DNA of 64,000 nt from the NCBI GenBank assembly GCA_947073545.1, contig CAMTMP010000007.1, forward strand, positions 1-64,000. The letters are read 5' to 3'. Below the pieces are notes generated by a model. The model saw only the letters and a program-made list of their open reading frames with translations, had not been told where the DNA came from and made no database searches. Positions 1 through 11,561 of the stretch are shown one piece after another; position 1 is the stretch's first letter; each line of letters begins with the position of its first letter. The DNA comes from an uncultured bacterium (lineage in GTDB: Bacteria; Bacillota; Clostridia; Lachnospirales; Lachnospiraceae). A program made the position numbers and the translations under genes.

Positions 1-181
1 CCTTTGTAGATATTATATCAGATATCGGGGCACAAATCAGTAAAATCAAGCGTTGTAGAATTAATCAGCAGACACTATATAATGAAAATTGGGCAGGAAA
101 GATTTTCTCCCTGCCCGACGCGCGGCCCGCATGTTTTGAAACAGCAAACTTCCATATGCGGGTCTGCGCAATTATCCCATT
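1..181. other. Intergenic edge region, no supported gene
   Basis: This 181-base stretch lies downstream of the beta-galactosidase gene and runs off the left edge. It holds the hairpin annotated at 91-116 and a second imperfect palindrome around 126-167. One plus-strand frame stays open from base 3 to a TAA at about 180, but it has no start codon here, no recognisable motif, and contains the hairpin, so it is not called as a gene. Confidence 0.5.
91..116 (-). terminator. Hairpin, probable terminator of the beta-galactosidase gene
   Basis: GGGCAGG pairs with CCTGCCC around a short A/T-rich loop, 66 bases after the stop codon of the minus-strand gene. Read on the minus strand it is followed by AATTTTC rather than a clean T run, so termination may be partial. 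Confidence 0.55.
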
Positions 182-3268
<3,087 letters not shown>

Positions 3269-3291
3269 CTACTCTCCTTTCCTACTTCGTT

Positions 3292-3319
3292 ATTTTACAA
3301 CAAAGGTGCCAAAAGCACC
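3292..3319 (-). promoter_or_regulatory. Possible lacZ promoter with overlapping palindromic operator
   Basis: On the minus strand a TAAAAT -10 (3292-3297) lies 27 bases before the lacZ start. A perfect GGTGC/GCACC inverted repeat with a five-base spacer (3305-3319) covers the place where the -35 should sit, and the -35 itself is weak. That arrangement would suit a repressor or activator site, but the regulator is unknown. Confidence 0.35.
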
Positions 3320-3370
3320 ACAAATATCCGGATGTTTTTGACACCTTATTATCTGAAAATTAAGTAACAT

Positions 3371-3431
3371 GCCATGCACGGAATCGCTGCCTCGCAGCCA
3401 TCCCCTCACTCATTTTCCGGGCTTTCGCCCT
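3371..3431 (-). repeat. Dispersed intergenic repeat, copy A
   Basis: Read on the minus strand, this begins AGGGCGAAAGCCCG, continues with an ATGAGT block, a GCTGCGAGGCAGC palindrome and ends GTGCATGGC. The same order of blocks occurs at 29569-29633 and, more diverged, at 28397-28463. It lies just downstream of the amt stop codon, inside the likely 3' untranslated region, and contains two small GC hairpins. Confidence 0.6.
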
Positions 3432-3517
3432 GAGGAAATACACGACCCGGTGCTTACGTTACTTCACCGCACCTGTAATACCTTCTGTATCCATGATGGT
3501 TTTGATCAGTGCCAGGT

Positions 3518-5284
3518 CTACTCCACATCCTGCAGCGCGTCGAAATCTTCCTCGCCGGTGCGGATTTTTACAACCTTATCCACGTTGTAGACGAAAATCT
3601 TTCCGTCTCCGATATGACCCGTATACAACGCTCTCTTAGCCGCTTCCACCACCGTATCCACAGGAATTTTGCTGACAACCACTTCAACTTTTACTTTCGG
3701 CAGCAAGGTAGCATCCATCTCCACGCCCCTGTATTTTTCACCCGCGCCCTTCTGAATGCCGCAGCCCATCACCTGTGTCACTGTCATGCCTGTCACACCA
3801 AGATCGTTCATGGCTTTGCGCAGCTTATCGTATCTGGACAGCTTCGCAATGATCGCCACTTTATAGATACCCGTAGCCGACGCCGTCGGTACCTGCGCCA
3901 CCTTCACCGCCGCATCCTTCTGTATCTGGGATGCCGCATCGTACTCCTCCACGCCGAGGCTTGTATTTTCATTCACATCCATAACCATTGCTCCCGACAC
4001 ATCCATAATACTGAAACCGGAGTATGCGGAAGCCAGCCCATGCTCCGCAGTGTCCAGACCTACGATTTCCTCCTCCTGAGAAGCGCGCAGACCCACTGTC
4101 GCCTTAATCACCAGAAATACAATCGTAATGGTCACAAGCGTCCACGCCGCCACCGAAGCAAAACCGACCAGCTGTAGTCCCATCAGTTTCAGGCCGCCGC
4201 CGTAAAACAGACCCGTAAGCTCCGTGCCGGAAGCGTCTGCTATAGAGTAACCCGGCGCACTATTGGTCGCAAAAAGGCCTACTGCAAGAGTTCCCCAGAT
4301 ACCGTTCATCATATGTACCGCCACTGCGCCCACGGGATCATCGATCCGCAGCTTATAATCCAGCAGCCAGACCCCGAATACCACCAGCAGGCCTGCTACC
4401 GCCCCGATTACAATGGCTCCAAAAGCGTCCGTCACATCGCAAGGCGCAGTGATCGCCACAAGACCCGCAAGGGACGCGTTCAGGCACATGGAGACATCGG
4501 GCTTTCCGTACCTGACCCATGTAAATACCATACACACTACTGTTGCAACCGCAGGCGCGATCGTCGTCGTCACAAAAATGGAGCCGAGCTGTTCCACGCT
4601 CACCGCCGCCGCGCCGTTAAAGCCGTACCAGCCAAGCCAGAGGATAAACACACCAAGCGCGCCAAGGGGAAGGCTGTGTCCGGGGAAAGCATTTACCTTA
4701 GTAACCCTGCCGTTCTTATCCGTATTGAATTTGCCGATACGGGGTCCCAAAATCTTCGCTCCTACCAGCGCGGAAATGCCGCCTACCATATGAATCGCAC
4801 AAGAACCTGCAAAGTCATGGAACCCGATCTGCGAAAGCCAGCCGCCGCCCCAGATCCAGTGCGCCTCAATCGGATAGATCAATGCGGATATCACGCCGGA
4901 GTAAATACAGTAGCTCAGAAATTTTGTACGCTCCGCCATCGCCCCGGAAACAATTGTCGCCGTGGTCGCGCAGAACACCAGATTGAATACGAAGTTCGAC
5001 CAGTCAAAACTCTCATAGGCCGTGAAAATGTCGAATCCGGGCCTGCCGATCAGTCCGGCCAGATCCTCACCGAGCAGAAGGCCGAAGCCGATCAGAATAA
5101 ACATTACCGTACCGATACAGAAATCCATCAAGTTTTTCATAATGATGTTTCCCGCATTCTTCGCTCTGGTAAATCCCGTCTCGACCATCGCAAATCCGGC
5201 CTGCATCCAGAACACCAGCGCGGCGCCGATTAGAAACCAGACACCGAAAATCTGTCCGTTTAAAACCTCCATCATCTCTTCCAT
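3518..5284 (-). CDS. amt: Ammonium channel fused to a P-II signalling domain
   Basis: Residues 1 to about 410 form an Amt/Mep/Rh ammonium channel with about eleven membrane spans and the family signature starting FWMQAGFAMVETG. After a linker, residues about 471-588 form a complete GlnB/GlnK-type P-II domain, including the T-loop segment GCGIQKGAGEKYRG and the C-terminal GDGKIFVYNVDKVVKIRTGEE. P-II proteins normally plug Amt channels as separate trimers, so here the gate is covalently attached. The T-loop keeps Tyr at the position of E. coli Tyr46 but has Met where the uridylylated Tyr51 would be, so control is probably by ATP/ADP/2-oxoglutarate binding rather than uridylylation (inference). 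AGAGGAGG precedes the ATG. Amt-P-II fusions are known in some Clostridia. Confidence 0.95.
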   Translation of the reverse strand: MEEMMEVLNGQIFGVWFLIGAALVFWMQAGFAMVETGFTRAKNAGNIIMKNLMDFCIGTVMFILIGFGLLLGEDLAGLIGRPGFDIFTAYESFDWSNFVFNLVFCATTATIVSGAMAERTKFLSYCIYSGVISALIYPIEAHWIWGGGWLSQIGFHDFAGSCAIHMVGGISALVGAKILGPRIGKFNTDKNGRVTKVNAFPGHSLPLGALGVFILWLGWYGFNGAAAVSVEQLGSIFVTTTIAPAVATVVCMVFTWVRYGKPDVSMCLNASLAGLVAITAPCDVTDAFGAIVIGAVAGLLVVFGVWLLDYKLRIDDPVGAVAVHMMNGIWGTLAVGLFATNSAPGYSIADASGTELTGLFYGGGLKLMGLQLVGFASVAAWTLVTITIVFLVIKATVGLRASQEEEIVGLDTAEHGLASAYSGFSIMDVSGAMVMDVNENTSLGVEEYDAASQIQKDAAVKVAQVPTASATGIYKVAIIAKLSRYDKLRKAMNDLGVTGMTVTQVMGCGIQKGAGEKYRGVEMDATLLPKVKVEVVVSKIPVDTVVEAAKRALYTGHIGDGKIFVYNVDKVVKIRTGEEDFDALQDVE

Positions 5285-5342
5285 AATTTTTCCTCCTCTT
5301 CAAAACAATTTGATGCCATGACATGTAGCAGCGCATAAAAGT

Positions 5343-5374
5343 AAAGGCGCCTTGAGTTTCCTCAAAGCGCCTTT
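5343..5374 (-). promoter_or_regulatory. Leader hairpin upstream of amt
   Basis: A 14-base-pair stem (AAAGGCGC...GCGCCTTT with one G-U pair) closed by a GAAA tetraloop starts about 16 bases after the -10 element. On the minus strand it is followed by ACTTTTATG, a weak T run. It could be an early attenuator or an mRNA-stabilising 5' structure for amt. There is no second hairpin of the kind needed for a standard ANTAR site. Confidence 0.6.
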
Positions 5375-5389
5375 GCTCTTATGTCTTGG

Positions 5390-5418
5390 ATTGTAGCACT
5401 GGCAGTTTACTATGTCAA
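5390..5418 (-). promoter_or_regulatory. amt promoter
   Basis: TTGACA (5413-5418 on the complement) and TACAAT (5390-5395) are separated by exactly 17 bases, a near-consensus housekeeping promoter pointing at amt. The predicted leader is about 100 nucleotides. Confidence 0.8.
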
Positions 5419-5535
5419 GCATTTTTTTGTATTTGTGTATAAATGTATTTTTGTATACGACGTGAAGGCTTACTCCTTCAGACTACTTTGAATTTGCTGT
5501 CCGTCTTTCCAGGATTTCCTTTCCAGATCTATTTT

Positions 5536-5715
5536 CTACAGTGTTAAATCCTCAATATTGACACCAAGACTGGACAGCTTGGCTACAAGCCCCCTCAACT
5601 GATAGTCCAGTTCCTTATTGACTGTGTCTCCATTCGCCTGCTTAATACGCTGTAGATTCATATAATTATCAATAGTTACTGTAATTAATTCCTTCTCTGT
5701 CATCTCCTGTACCAT
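5536..5715 (-). CDS. Small conserved-looking protein of unknown function
   Basis: A 59-residue soluble, mostly helical protein beginning MVQEMTEKEL and ending NIEDLTL. I do not recognise the family. The longer frame could start at 5763, but a TTTACA-17-TATAAT promoter overlaps that ATG, so transcription would begin inside the extension. The ATG at 5713-5715 has AAGGA and GAAAGG just upstream and is therefore chosen. It lies between the amt leader and the EamA exporter gene, in the same direction as both, with its own promoter. Confidence 0.6.
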   Translation of the reverse strand: MVQEMTEKELITVTIDNYMNLQRIKQANGDTVNKELDYQLRGLVAKLSSLGVNIEDLTL

Positions 5716-5761
5716 CCTTTCACCGTCCTTTTTAATGATGATTTTTATGTGATACACTTTC

Positions 5762-5790
5762 ATTATAATAGATGGCCAAAAAAGTGTAAA
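5762..5790 (-). promoter_or_regulatory. Promoter of the small gene at 5536-5715
   Basis: TTTACA (complement of 5785-5790), a 17-base spacer and TATAAT (complement of 5762-5767). It decides the start codon of the downstream gene because it overlaps the upstream in-frame ATG. Confidence 0.7.
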
Positions 5791-5802
5791 GCCCGTCTCA
5801 TT

Positions 5803-6741
5803 TCATGATTCCGCCTGCTGTTTCCCGAATTGCATCTGCGCAAAAATCACCGCAGTAAACACCAGCACGCACCCCAGAATTTCCCGGCCGGTCATGGTCT
5901 CGTGCAGAATCAGCATGCCCGCCAGCACGGAGAAAACCGATTCCAGACTCATCAGCAGGGACGCGATGGCCGGATTGATCCCGTTCTGTCCCACGATCTG
6001 CAGCGTATAGCCCACACCGCAGGACATGACACCCGCATATAACAGCGGAATCCACACATCAATACTCCCGAGAGACTGCATCCACGCCGCCGCACCCATC
6101 TGGCGCATCTCCACAGCAATCATCGGAAACATCCCCCACGCGCCACACACAAAAAACTGGATACACGCCATGCGTACCCCGTCCACCAGCGGGGAGAAAT
6201 GGTCTATCACCATAATATGTACGGAAAAACAGACCGCGCACAGAAGCACCAGCACATCACTGAACTGAAAGGAAAATCCGTCTGTCAGGCAGAGAAAATA
6301 AAGTCCCACCACGGCCACCAGAATACCGATCCAGACATTCCAGCCGCATTTTTTTCTGAAAAAAATACCAAGCACCGGCACCAGAAGAATATAACATGCC
6401 GTCAGGAATCCGGCCTTACCAGCCGTGGTGCCGTAATACATGCCCATCTGCTGAAAGGTGCTTGCCACAAACAGCACCAGCCCGCATAGGGCGCCGCCAA
6501 GCGACAATCTGCGTCTGTCCTGCGCCGACTGCGGTTTCTTACCCGCCGTGTATCTGTCCAGAAAAGGAATCACCGGCAGGAGCACTATCCCGCCCAAAAA
6601 GGAGCGGATGCAGTTAAAAGTGTAGGGGCCGGCCGACGCGCCGCCCTGCCTCTGCGCCACGAAAGCCACACCCCACACGAGGGCGGTAAGGAGCAGGAGC
6701 ATGGAATTGCGGGCTTTTAAATTTATTATTGGTTTCTTCAT
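5803..6741 (-). CDS. EamA/DMT family exporter
   Basis: An integral membrane protein of 312 residues with about ten hydrophobic segments arranged as two EamA repeats (about 12-145 and 165-305), the usual fold of drug/metabolite transporters that export amino acids or other small metabolites. The phrase WGVAFVAQRQG in the first span is typical of this branch. A GGAG sits six bases before the second ATG (start at 6741), while the first ATG four codons upstream lacks a good ribosome binding site. The substrate cannot be told from sequence. Neighbours give no pathway link. Confidence 0.85.
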   Translation of the reverse strand: MKKPIINLKARNSMLLLLTALVWGVAFVAQRQGGASAGPYTFNCIRSFLGGIVLLPVIPFLDRYTAGKKPQSAQDRRRLSLGGALCGLVLFVASTFQQMGMYYGTTAGKAGFLTACYILLVPVLGIFFRKKCGWNVWIGILVAVVGLYFLCLTDGFSFQFSDVLVLLCAVCFSVHIMVIDHFSPLVDGVRMACIQFFVCGAWGMFPMIAVEMRQMGAAAWMQSLGSIDVWIPLLYAGVMSCGVGYTLQIVGQNGINPAIASLLMSLESVFSVLAGMLILHETMTGREILGCVLVFTAVIFAQMQFGKQQAES

Positions 6742-6875
6742 AAACATCTCCATTCCGTAACCATACGTTTTAAGCCCGCGGGCTTTCTACGATACGCTTT
6801 GCGGACACTCAAAACAGTTTACCCCTTCCCAAATGCTTTCGTCAATACTGACTTTTTATGAAAATCAAATTGCAG

Positions 6876-7607
6876 TTACAATTTCTTCACCAGAAGAAGA
6901 TATCTCTCTCCGTCCGGTATCTGCTCCGGCTCCCCTGCCGCTACAAATCCCAGCTTTTCACACAGTCTCAATGACCTCTCGTTTCCCGGCCGCACAAGGG
7001 TCTGCACCCTTTTCATCAAAAGTTCTTCCCGGGCATAGACAAGAATCGCACGACACACCTCCCATGCATACCCCCGTCCCTGCCACGGCACGCCGAACAC
7101 GAACCCAAGCTCAGGCAGTTGATACCCTTCCCGCCATGTAATACCGGCCCTGCCAACCACCTCTCCACTCTCCTTTTCCAGTACCGTCCACATACCGTAA
7201 CCGTAAAAGGCATATACCTTCTCTATATAATCTTTTGTGTAAGCAATCTCCTCGTCTCTGTCCGCCAAAAGATTTTCCATATATTCGGTAATCGACGGTT
7301 CCGCATATATCCGATAAAAGCTGTCCACATCCTCCACCGTTGTCTCCCGAACGATTAAGCGCTCTGTGGCAAGAATCTCCCAAGGCAGCCCTGCAAGACG
7401 CCGGTACGCCAGATCATAGGATTTCCTGTCCATCTCCTCCGGATTTTCCACCGCGTAGAACGCGCCTGGAAAAGATTCTCCACGGTTGTTTTCGTTAAGA
7501 CAGGGCAACACATAGCAGCCCTGCTTACGCAAAGCGGCGTAAACCTCCGCCCGGTCTGTGACATATAAAGGCTGTTTCCATGATGGATCACATATTTTTT
7601 TTAACAT
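6876..7607 (-). CDS. GNAT acetyltransferase (RimJ/RimL type) with extra N-terminal domain
   Basis: Residues about 78-243 form an Acetyltransf_3/RimJ-like GNAT domain starting TERLIVRET and containing the acetyl-CoA loop VPWQGRGYAWE and the NERSLRLCEKLGF segment. The first 75 residues are not part of the GNAT fold. They contain YVTDRAEVYAALRKQG, followed by a stretch ending at YRRLAGLPWEI, and resemble the shortened HAD-like domain often fused to such proteins in Lachnospiraceae (recollection, not checked). The acceptor is unknown: a protein N-terminus, small amine or antibiotic are all possible. GGAAGGGG precedes the ATG. The gene is divergent from the cyclophilin gene. Confidence 0.8.
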   Translation of the reverse strand: MLKKICDPSWKQPLYVTDRAEVYAALRKQGCYVLPCLNENNRGESFPGAFYAVENPEEMDRKSYDLAYRRLAGLPWEILATERLIVRETTVEDVDSFYRIYAEPSITEYMENLLADRDEEIAYTKDYIEKVYAFYGYGMWTVLEKESGEVVGRAGITWREGYQLPELGFVFGVPWQGRGYAWEVCRAILVYAREELLMKRVQTLVRPGNERSLRLCEKLGFVAAGEPEQIPDGERYLLLVKKL

Positions 7608-7647
7608 AAGACCGCCCCTTCCGTCTCCCTCCCGCCTATAGAAACTT

Positions 7648-7676
7648 TTGATTTGTCTGCATTTCTATGGTATTAT
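7648..7676 (+). promoter_or_regulatory. Promoter of the cyclophilin gene
   Basis: TTGATT (7648-7653), a 17-base spacer and TATTAT (7671-7676) with the TGG of an extended -10 directly before it. Confidence 0.8.
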
Positions 7677-7732
7677 GATGTAGTAGAATTTTAGTTTACT
7701 ATTAAATCAACAAAGAGGAAAGGAATTTTTAT

Positions 7733-8254
7733 ATGGCACAAAATCCAATCGTAACTTTCACTATGGCAAGCGGCGACATCATCAGGGCGGAATTGTACCC
7801 CGAAACCGCCCCCATTTCCGTCAACAACTTTATCAGCCTGATTAAGAAAAATTTTTATGACGGTCTGATCTTCCACCGGGTAATCAAAGGCTTTATGATT
7901 CAGGGCGGCGACCCGGAAGGCACAGGCATGGGCGGCCCAGGCTACTCGATCAAGGGAGAGTTCAGGCAGAACGGCTTTGATAATGACTTGAGGCATACAG
8001 AGGGCGTTCTCTCCATGGCGAGAAGTATGCAGCCCGACTCCGCAGGCAGCCAGTTTTTCATCATGCACAAGACAAGCCCGCACTTAGACGGTGCCTATGC
8101 GGCGTTTGGAAAGGTGATCGAGGGGTTGGAAAACGTGAATAAGATAGCTGAGACAGCCACCGATTATGAAGACAGGCCGTTAGAAGATCAGGTCATGCAG
8201 ACGGTTACCGTCGATACTTTCGGCGTGGATTATCCGGAGCCGGAGAAGCTGTGA
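7733..8254 (+). CDS. Peptidyl-prolyl cis-trans isomerase, cyclophilin type
   Basis: A cytoplasmic 173-residue single-domain cyclophilin that speeds cis-trans isomerisation of X-Pro bonds. Visible family motifs are FHRVIKGFMIQGGDP, with catalytic Arg49, GSQFFIM and HLDGAYAAFGKVIEG. There is no signal peptide or lipobox, so it is the cytosolic PpiB-like form. AGAGGAAAGGA lies before the ATG. It is monocistronic, with its own promoter upstream and an intrinsic terminator downstream. Confidence 0.93.
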   Translation: MAQNPIVTFTMASGDIIRAELYPETAPISVNNFISLIKKNFYDGLIFHRVIKGFMIQGGDPEGTGMGGPGYSIKGEFRQNGFDNDLRHTEGVLSMARSMQPDSAGSQFFIMHKTSPHLDGAYAAFGKVIEGLENVNKIAETATDYEDRPLEDQVMQTVTVDTFGVDYPEPEKL

Positions 8255-8323
8255 GCAGTTATCCACTATAGAAATGAGTGGGCTTGCCCGAAGGGCAATG
8301 ACATATTTTAAAATTTGTATGCA

Positions 8324-8362
8324 AAAGCCAGTGATCCCATCCCGGGATCGCCGGCTTTTTTC
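8324..8362 (+). terminator. Intrinsic terminator, probably bidirectional
   Basis: AAGCC..GATCCC pairs with GGGATC..GGCTT around a short loop and is followed by TTTTTT on the plus strand. On the minus strand it is followed by TTTTGC, so it can also end the convergent kinase gene. Confidence 0.85.
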
Positions 8363-8411
8363 TATTTGGTTTCATTAATTCCTAACTGTCTGGCTGGGAA
8401 ATTTTGTTTCA

Positions 8412-9722
8412 TTATTTCTGCATACTTAAGATAAGTCTGAGCACAAACACGCCGTTGTCGTTTTGGAAGTCATATTCCCCATTGTACTTTTTCACCGTCC
8501 TGATGATACTGGAAATGCCCACGCCTCCCTTAAATTCGCCTTTGGACTTTCCGTTCTTTAACGCTGTCTCCTTGCGGCATGTATTGCTGCAGGAAATAAT
8601 CAGTTTATTCTTTTTCCGCTTCAGCATCAGATCGATAAAGCATTCCTGTTCCACCAACCTCTTTTTCACCTCTATACAGGCGTAAATGGCATTTTCATAC
8701 GCATTGGCGAGTATTGCCACCAGATCGATGTCCGGTATTTCCGGATTCTTTCCAAGCTCCACATCCAGCTTCACCTTAATCTGCTCTCTCTCCGCCTTTC
8801 TCGTGTAAGCGCAGAGCATGTTGTTGACCGCCGTATTCGCACAGATCACCTGCTGCGTCCCACGGTCCATTTCCCGATCGTACTCCTGCAGATACCGCAG
8901 AACCTCTTCCGTCTGCCCCCTGCGCGCGCACTCCGCAATGACCGCATTGTGGTGTCTGATGTCATGACGGAGCCGTTTACCGGACTCCACCGACTCTTCC
9001 AGAATTTCCAACTGCCGCTCCAAGAGTCTGTAGTTCATTTGGATCAGCTGATTCTCCCTCTCGTACTCTTTTTCCTTTCCGACATGCAGATAAAAGCGGA
9101 AAATAAGAAATTGCAGTGTTCCCGTCAGGAAAAAGTTCATCAGGATCTGGTAAATTCTGTGAAACGTCATTTCCTTGTTCAGACTCGGGTTTAAAATGTA
9201 ACCGATGCCAAGGAGAATACATATTATCATCACGGCAATGCTGAACTTATCCGCCTCACTCTCCACATAATCGCCAAAATCTTTCAACGTCTTCCTGACA
9301 TACTTGCTGAGCAGGAAGACAATTACTCCGATCAGCCCAATGCGGGCAATGATATCCGCCCATACACTGCGGTCAAAAAACAGAATGGAGATTTCCAGCG
9401 CCCCGACCAGAAATACAGCGAGCAGATAAAATACCAGCACCAGTTTATATATGGACAGATACACGGAATCCCTGCTCATGAAAACGGCAAAAAAGGAAAA
9501 GCAAAGATACATGACAAAGGCCACCATCCGCGTACAGCTTTCCCAGTCCACAGCATACCACACGCATGCCAAAATAATGAGTACCGCGGAAAAACAGCTA
9601 TAGCAGACCACCGTCTTCTTCCTGCCAAACCGAGACTCGGCAAGCAGAGAAAACATCACAATCGTCCCCGCAAGGCTGATTGCAAACCGAATAAATGCTA
9701 TGTACACGGAACCACCTAACAT
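8412..9722 (-). CDS. AgrC-like GHKL sensor histidine kinase, orphan
   Basis: A 436-residue membrane kinase. Residues 1-215 contain about six transmembrane segments. A short coiled linker leads to the phospho-acceptor segment SGKRLRHDIRHH, with His253, the HPK10-type box of quorum-sensing kinases. The HATPase domain (about 330-436) has the N-box segment ANAYENAI and the glycine segment GGVGISSI. Family members sense autoinducing peptides or other small signals and phosphorylate LytTR regulators. No LytTR regulator, AgrB or pre-peptide gene is in the window, so the partner is unknown. GAGGA precedes the ATG. Confidence 0.88.
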   Translation of the reverse strand: MLGGSVYIAFIRFAISLAGTIVMFSLLAESRFGRKKTVVCYSCFSAVLIILACVWYAVDWESCTRMVAFVMYLCFSFFAVFMSRDSVYLSIYKLVLVFYLLAVFLVGALEISILFFDRSVWADIIARIGLIGVIVFLLSKYVRKTLKDFGDYVESEADKFSIAVMIICILLGIGYILNPSLNKEMTFHRIYQILMNFFLTGTLQFLIFRFYLHVGKEKEYERENQLIQMNYRLLERQLEILEESVESGKRLRHDIRHHNAVIAECARRGQTEEVLRYLQEYDREMDRGTQQVICANTAVNNMLCAYTRKAEREQIKVKLDVELGKNPEIPDIDLVAILANAYENAIYACIEVKKRLVEQECFIDLMLKRKKNKLIISCSNTCRKETALKNGKSKGEFKGGVGISSIIRTVKKYNGEYDFQNDNGVFVLRLILSMQK

Positions 9723-9861
9723 GTCAATTCCTCTTTCCCTGCACGACCTGATTTCGGCAGATTTCCAGTTACTATAGCATTATTCTACATTATTTTTTTG
9801 TTGAAAAAAGGGTTATCGGGCGATTGTTACCTGACGTTTATCTTCGAGGGCAATTTCGAAG

Positions 9862-9884
9862 TGAAAAGAGCCGTCCGGCCCTTG
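9862..9884 (-). terminator. Probable terminator of the gene at 9918-10289
   Basis: On the minus strand AAGGGCC pairs with GGCTCTT (one G-U pair) around a four-base loop and is followed by TTTTCAC, 33 bases after the stop codon. Confidence 0.6.
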
Positions 9885-9917
9885 TTTTCCTAAATCACTG
9901 TCTTTGCTCTGTAATGA

Positions 9918-10289
9918 TCATTTATTCTGCCATCCCGCATACAGCGTCATAGACTCTGTCACCGCATCTTCTTCCATGTTCCACGGCATTGTCGCTCCGG
10001 GATCCAAAAACCATCCTTCAAACACAAATCCCTCTCGTGTCGGCGCCTCCGGCGCCTCCAGCAGTTCTCCGTACATCCTTGTCTGCATCTCCACGGCAGT
10101 TCCGCCCTGCGTATCAAAGGTGACACGGAAGCCCCCTTTCTTTATGCCGAAAGCCATACACCCGATCAGCAGAATGACCAGAACGACAATAATAATGTTT
10201 AGCGTCCTGACCGAAATGTTCACTTTACTGTAAAGCCCTCTCAACGGCGGCGTCCCACGCTGCTCTGTTTCCTGTTTAAATTCGTCCAT
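9918..10289 (-). CDS. Small membrane protein with one InlB-type (Listeria-Bacteroides) repeat
   Basis: A 123-residue protein with a hydrophilic N-terminus (about 1-28), one transmembrane helix (about 29-51) and one extracellular Flg_new/InlB B-repeat: VTFDTQGGTAV, then PTREGFVFEGWFLDPG and finally TLYAGW. These small beta domains occur on surface proteins of Firmicutes, often in tandem; a single copy with an N-terminal anchor is short for the family. The second ATG is chosen because GGAGG lies five bases before it. It sits between the orphan kinase and the mgl operon; function unknown. Confidence 0.75.
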   Translation of the reverse strand: MDEFKQETEQRGTPPLRGLYSKVNISVRTLNIIIVVLVILLIGCMAFGIKKGGFRVTFDTQGGTAVEMQTRMYGELLEAPEAPTREGFVFEGWFLDPGATMPWNMEEDAVTESMTLYAGWQNK

Positions 10290-10398
10290 CTTTTCCTCCA
10301 TTCCGAACCGCTTTGTGCTGAGGACGCGAGCAGAATTTATTCAACCTTATCCCCTTCGTCCGTCCTGCTTTCTCTCGCAATCCGCCGCATAATACGAA

Positions 10399-10427
10399 GG
10401 GGGAGATAAAATATATTTATCTCCCCG
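10399..10427 (-). terminator. Hairpin downstream of mglC
   Basis: GGGGAGATAA pairs with TTATCTCCCC around a short A/T loop, about 48 bases after the mglC stop. There is no clear T run on the minus strand, so it may be a 3' stabilising hairpin rather than a simple terminator. Confidence 0.5.
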
Positions 10428-10474
10428 CTATAAGCGTTTCGCATTTGAGCTGCAGCACCCTGACCTCTCATGCT

Positions 10475-11548
10475 TTATTTCTTCACCAGATATTTTCTCA
10501 TGTCAATCGCACAGGCGATCAGAATGATCAGACCCTTGATGATGTACAGCATGTTAGCGTCAACCGCCAGGAAATTCAATCCTGCGAAGATAATCTGGAG
10601 AAGCAGAACGCCCACCACGATACCGCTGATACGTCCGATACCACCGACGAAAGATACACCACCGATAACGCAGGCAGCAATCGCGTCACACTCGTAATTC
10701 AAACCTGTATTCGCATTTGCCGACGCGATACGCGCGCCATCCAGAAAACCGGTAACCGCATACATCATGCCAGCCAGTACGAAAACCATCATGATGGTCT
10801 TTGATACATTGACACCGGATACGTTTGCCGCTTCCTCGTTGGAACCAACCGCAAACATATTCTTACCAAAGGTGGTCTTGTTCCAAATTACCCACATAAC
10901 AACAACAAGAATAATGCTGTAAAGAACATACTTAGGCACTGCCACACTGCCTGTCGCGGTAGGGATGCTGAACAAGGTTCCTGTAATCAGGGAACGGTAC
11001 CCTTCTGTCAGGCCGCTCAGTGTCTGGCCGTTGTTGGTTCCGTTCATCAGATACATCAGGATAATACCGTACACGATAAGCTGCGTGGACAATGTAACGA
11101 TAAAGGGGTGCAGTTTGAACTTGGCTACGCTGAAACCATTCACCAGACCTACCAGACCGCCCACTACGAGAACCAGAAGCAGCACCACAATGATCGGGGG
11201 TGCGCTGGTCATGTTCGGAAATACCTTAAAGGTAGTTGTAAGCAGGGAGGCGGAGATACATGCCGTCAGACCGACTACACGCCCTGCAGAAATATCTGTA
11301 CCCGTAAGTACAATACAGCCGCCTATCCCAAGCGCGATCGGCAGCTTTGCCGCCGTCAGCGAAATAACGTTTACAATGGAAGGAAGCTTAATAAATGCAG
11401 GTACTTTGATGGATATGTAAATAACTGCCAATACAATGATAATATACATCGCATTATTTAACAGTAGGTCAATTACTTTTTTTGATTTTTCTTTTGACGA
11501 AAGCTCATTGAAAGCCGCTCCCTTTGCTTTTAATTTATTCTCAGCCAC
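10475..11548 (-). CDS. mglC: Galactose/methyl-galactoside ABC transporter, permease
   Basis: A 357-residue permease of the BPD_transp_2 family with about nine to ten membrane spans, forming the channel of a CUT2-type sugar importer. Family hallmarks are the ALGIGGCIVLTGTDISAG segment and, near the C-terminus, AIAACVIGGVSFVGGIG, the cytoplasmic loop that contacts the ATPase. The start is a GTG (11546-11548) with GGAGGGAGA before it, 13 bases after the mglA stop, so translation is probably coupled. Third gene of mglBAC. Confidence 0.93.
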   Translation of the reverse strand: MAENKLKAKGAAFNELSSKEKSKKVIDLLLNNAMYIIIVLAVIYISIKVPAFIKLPSIVNVISLTAAKLPIALGIGGCIVLTGTDISAGRVVGLTACISASLLTTTFKVFPNMTSAPPIIVVLLLVLVVGGLVGLVNGFSVAKFKLHPFIVTLSTQLIVYGIILMYLMNGTNNGQTLSGLTEGYRSLITGTLFSIPTATGSVAVPKYVLYSIILVVVMWVIWNKTTFGKNMFAVGSNEEAANVSGVNVSKTIMMVFVLAGMMYAVTGFLDGARIASANANTGLNYECDAIAACVIGGVSFVGGIGRISGIVVGVLLLQIIFAGLNFLAVDANMLYIIKGLIILIACAIDMRKYLVKK

Positions 11549-11561
11549 TCTATCTCCCTCC

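Noticed and set aside
9723-9917. LytTR-type operator repeats near the AgrC-like kinase
   Set aside because: Some ACGTTTAT-like words occur, but no pair with proper spacing and no regulator gene nearby.
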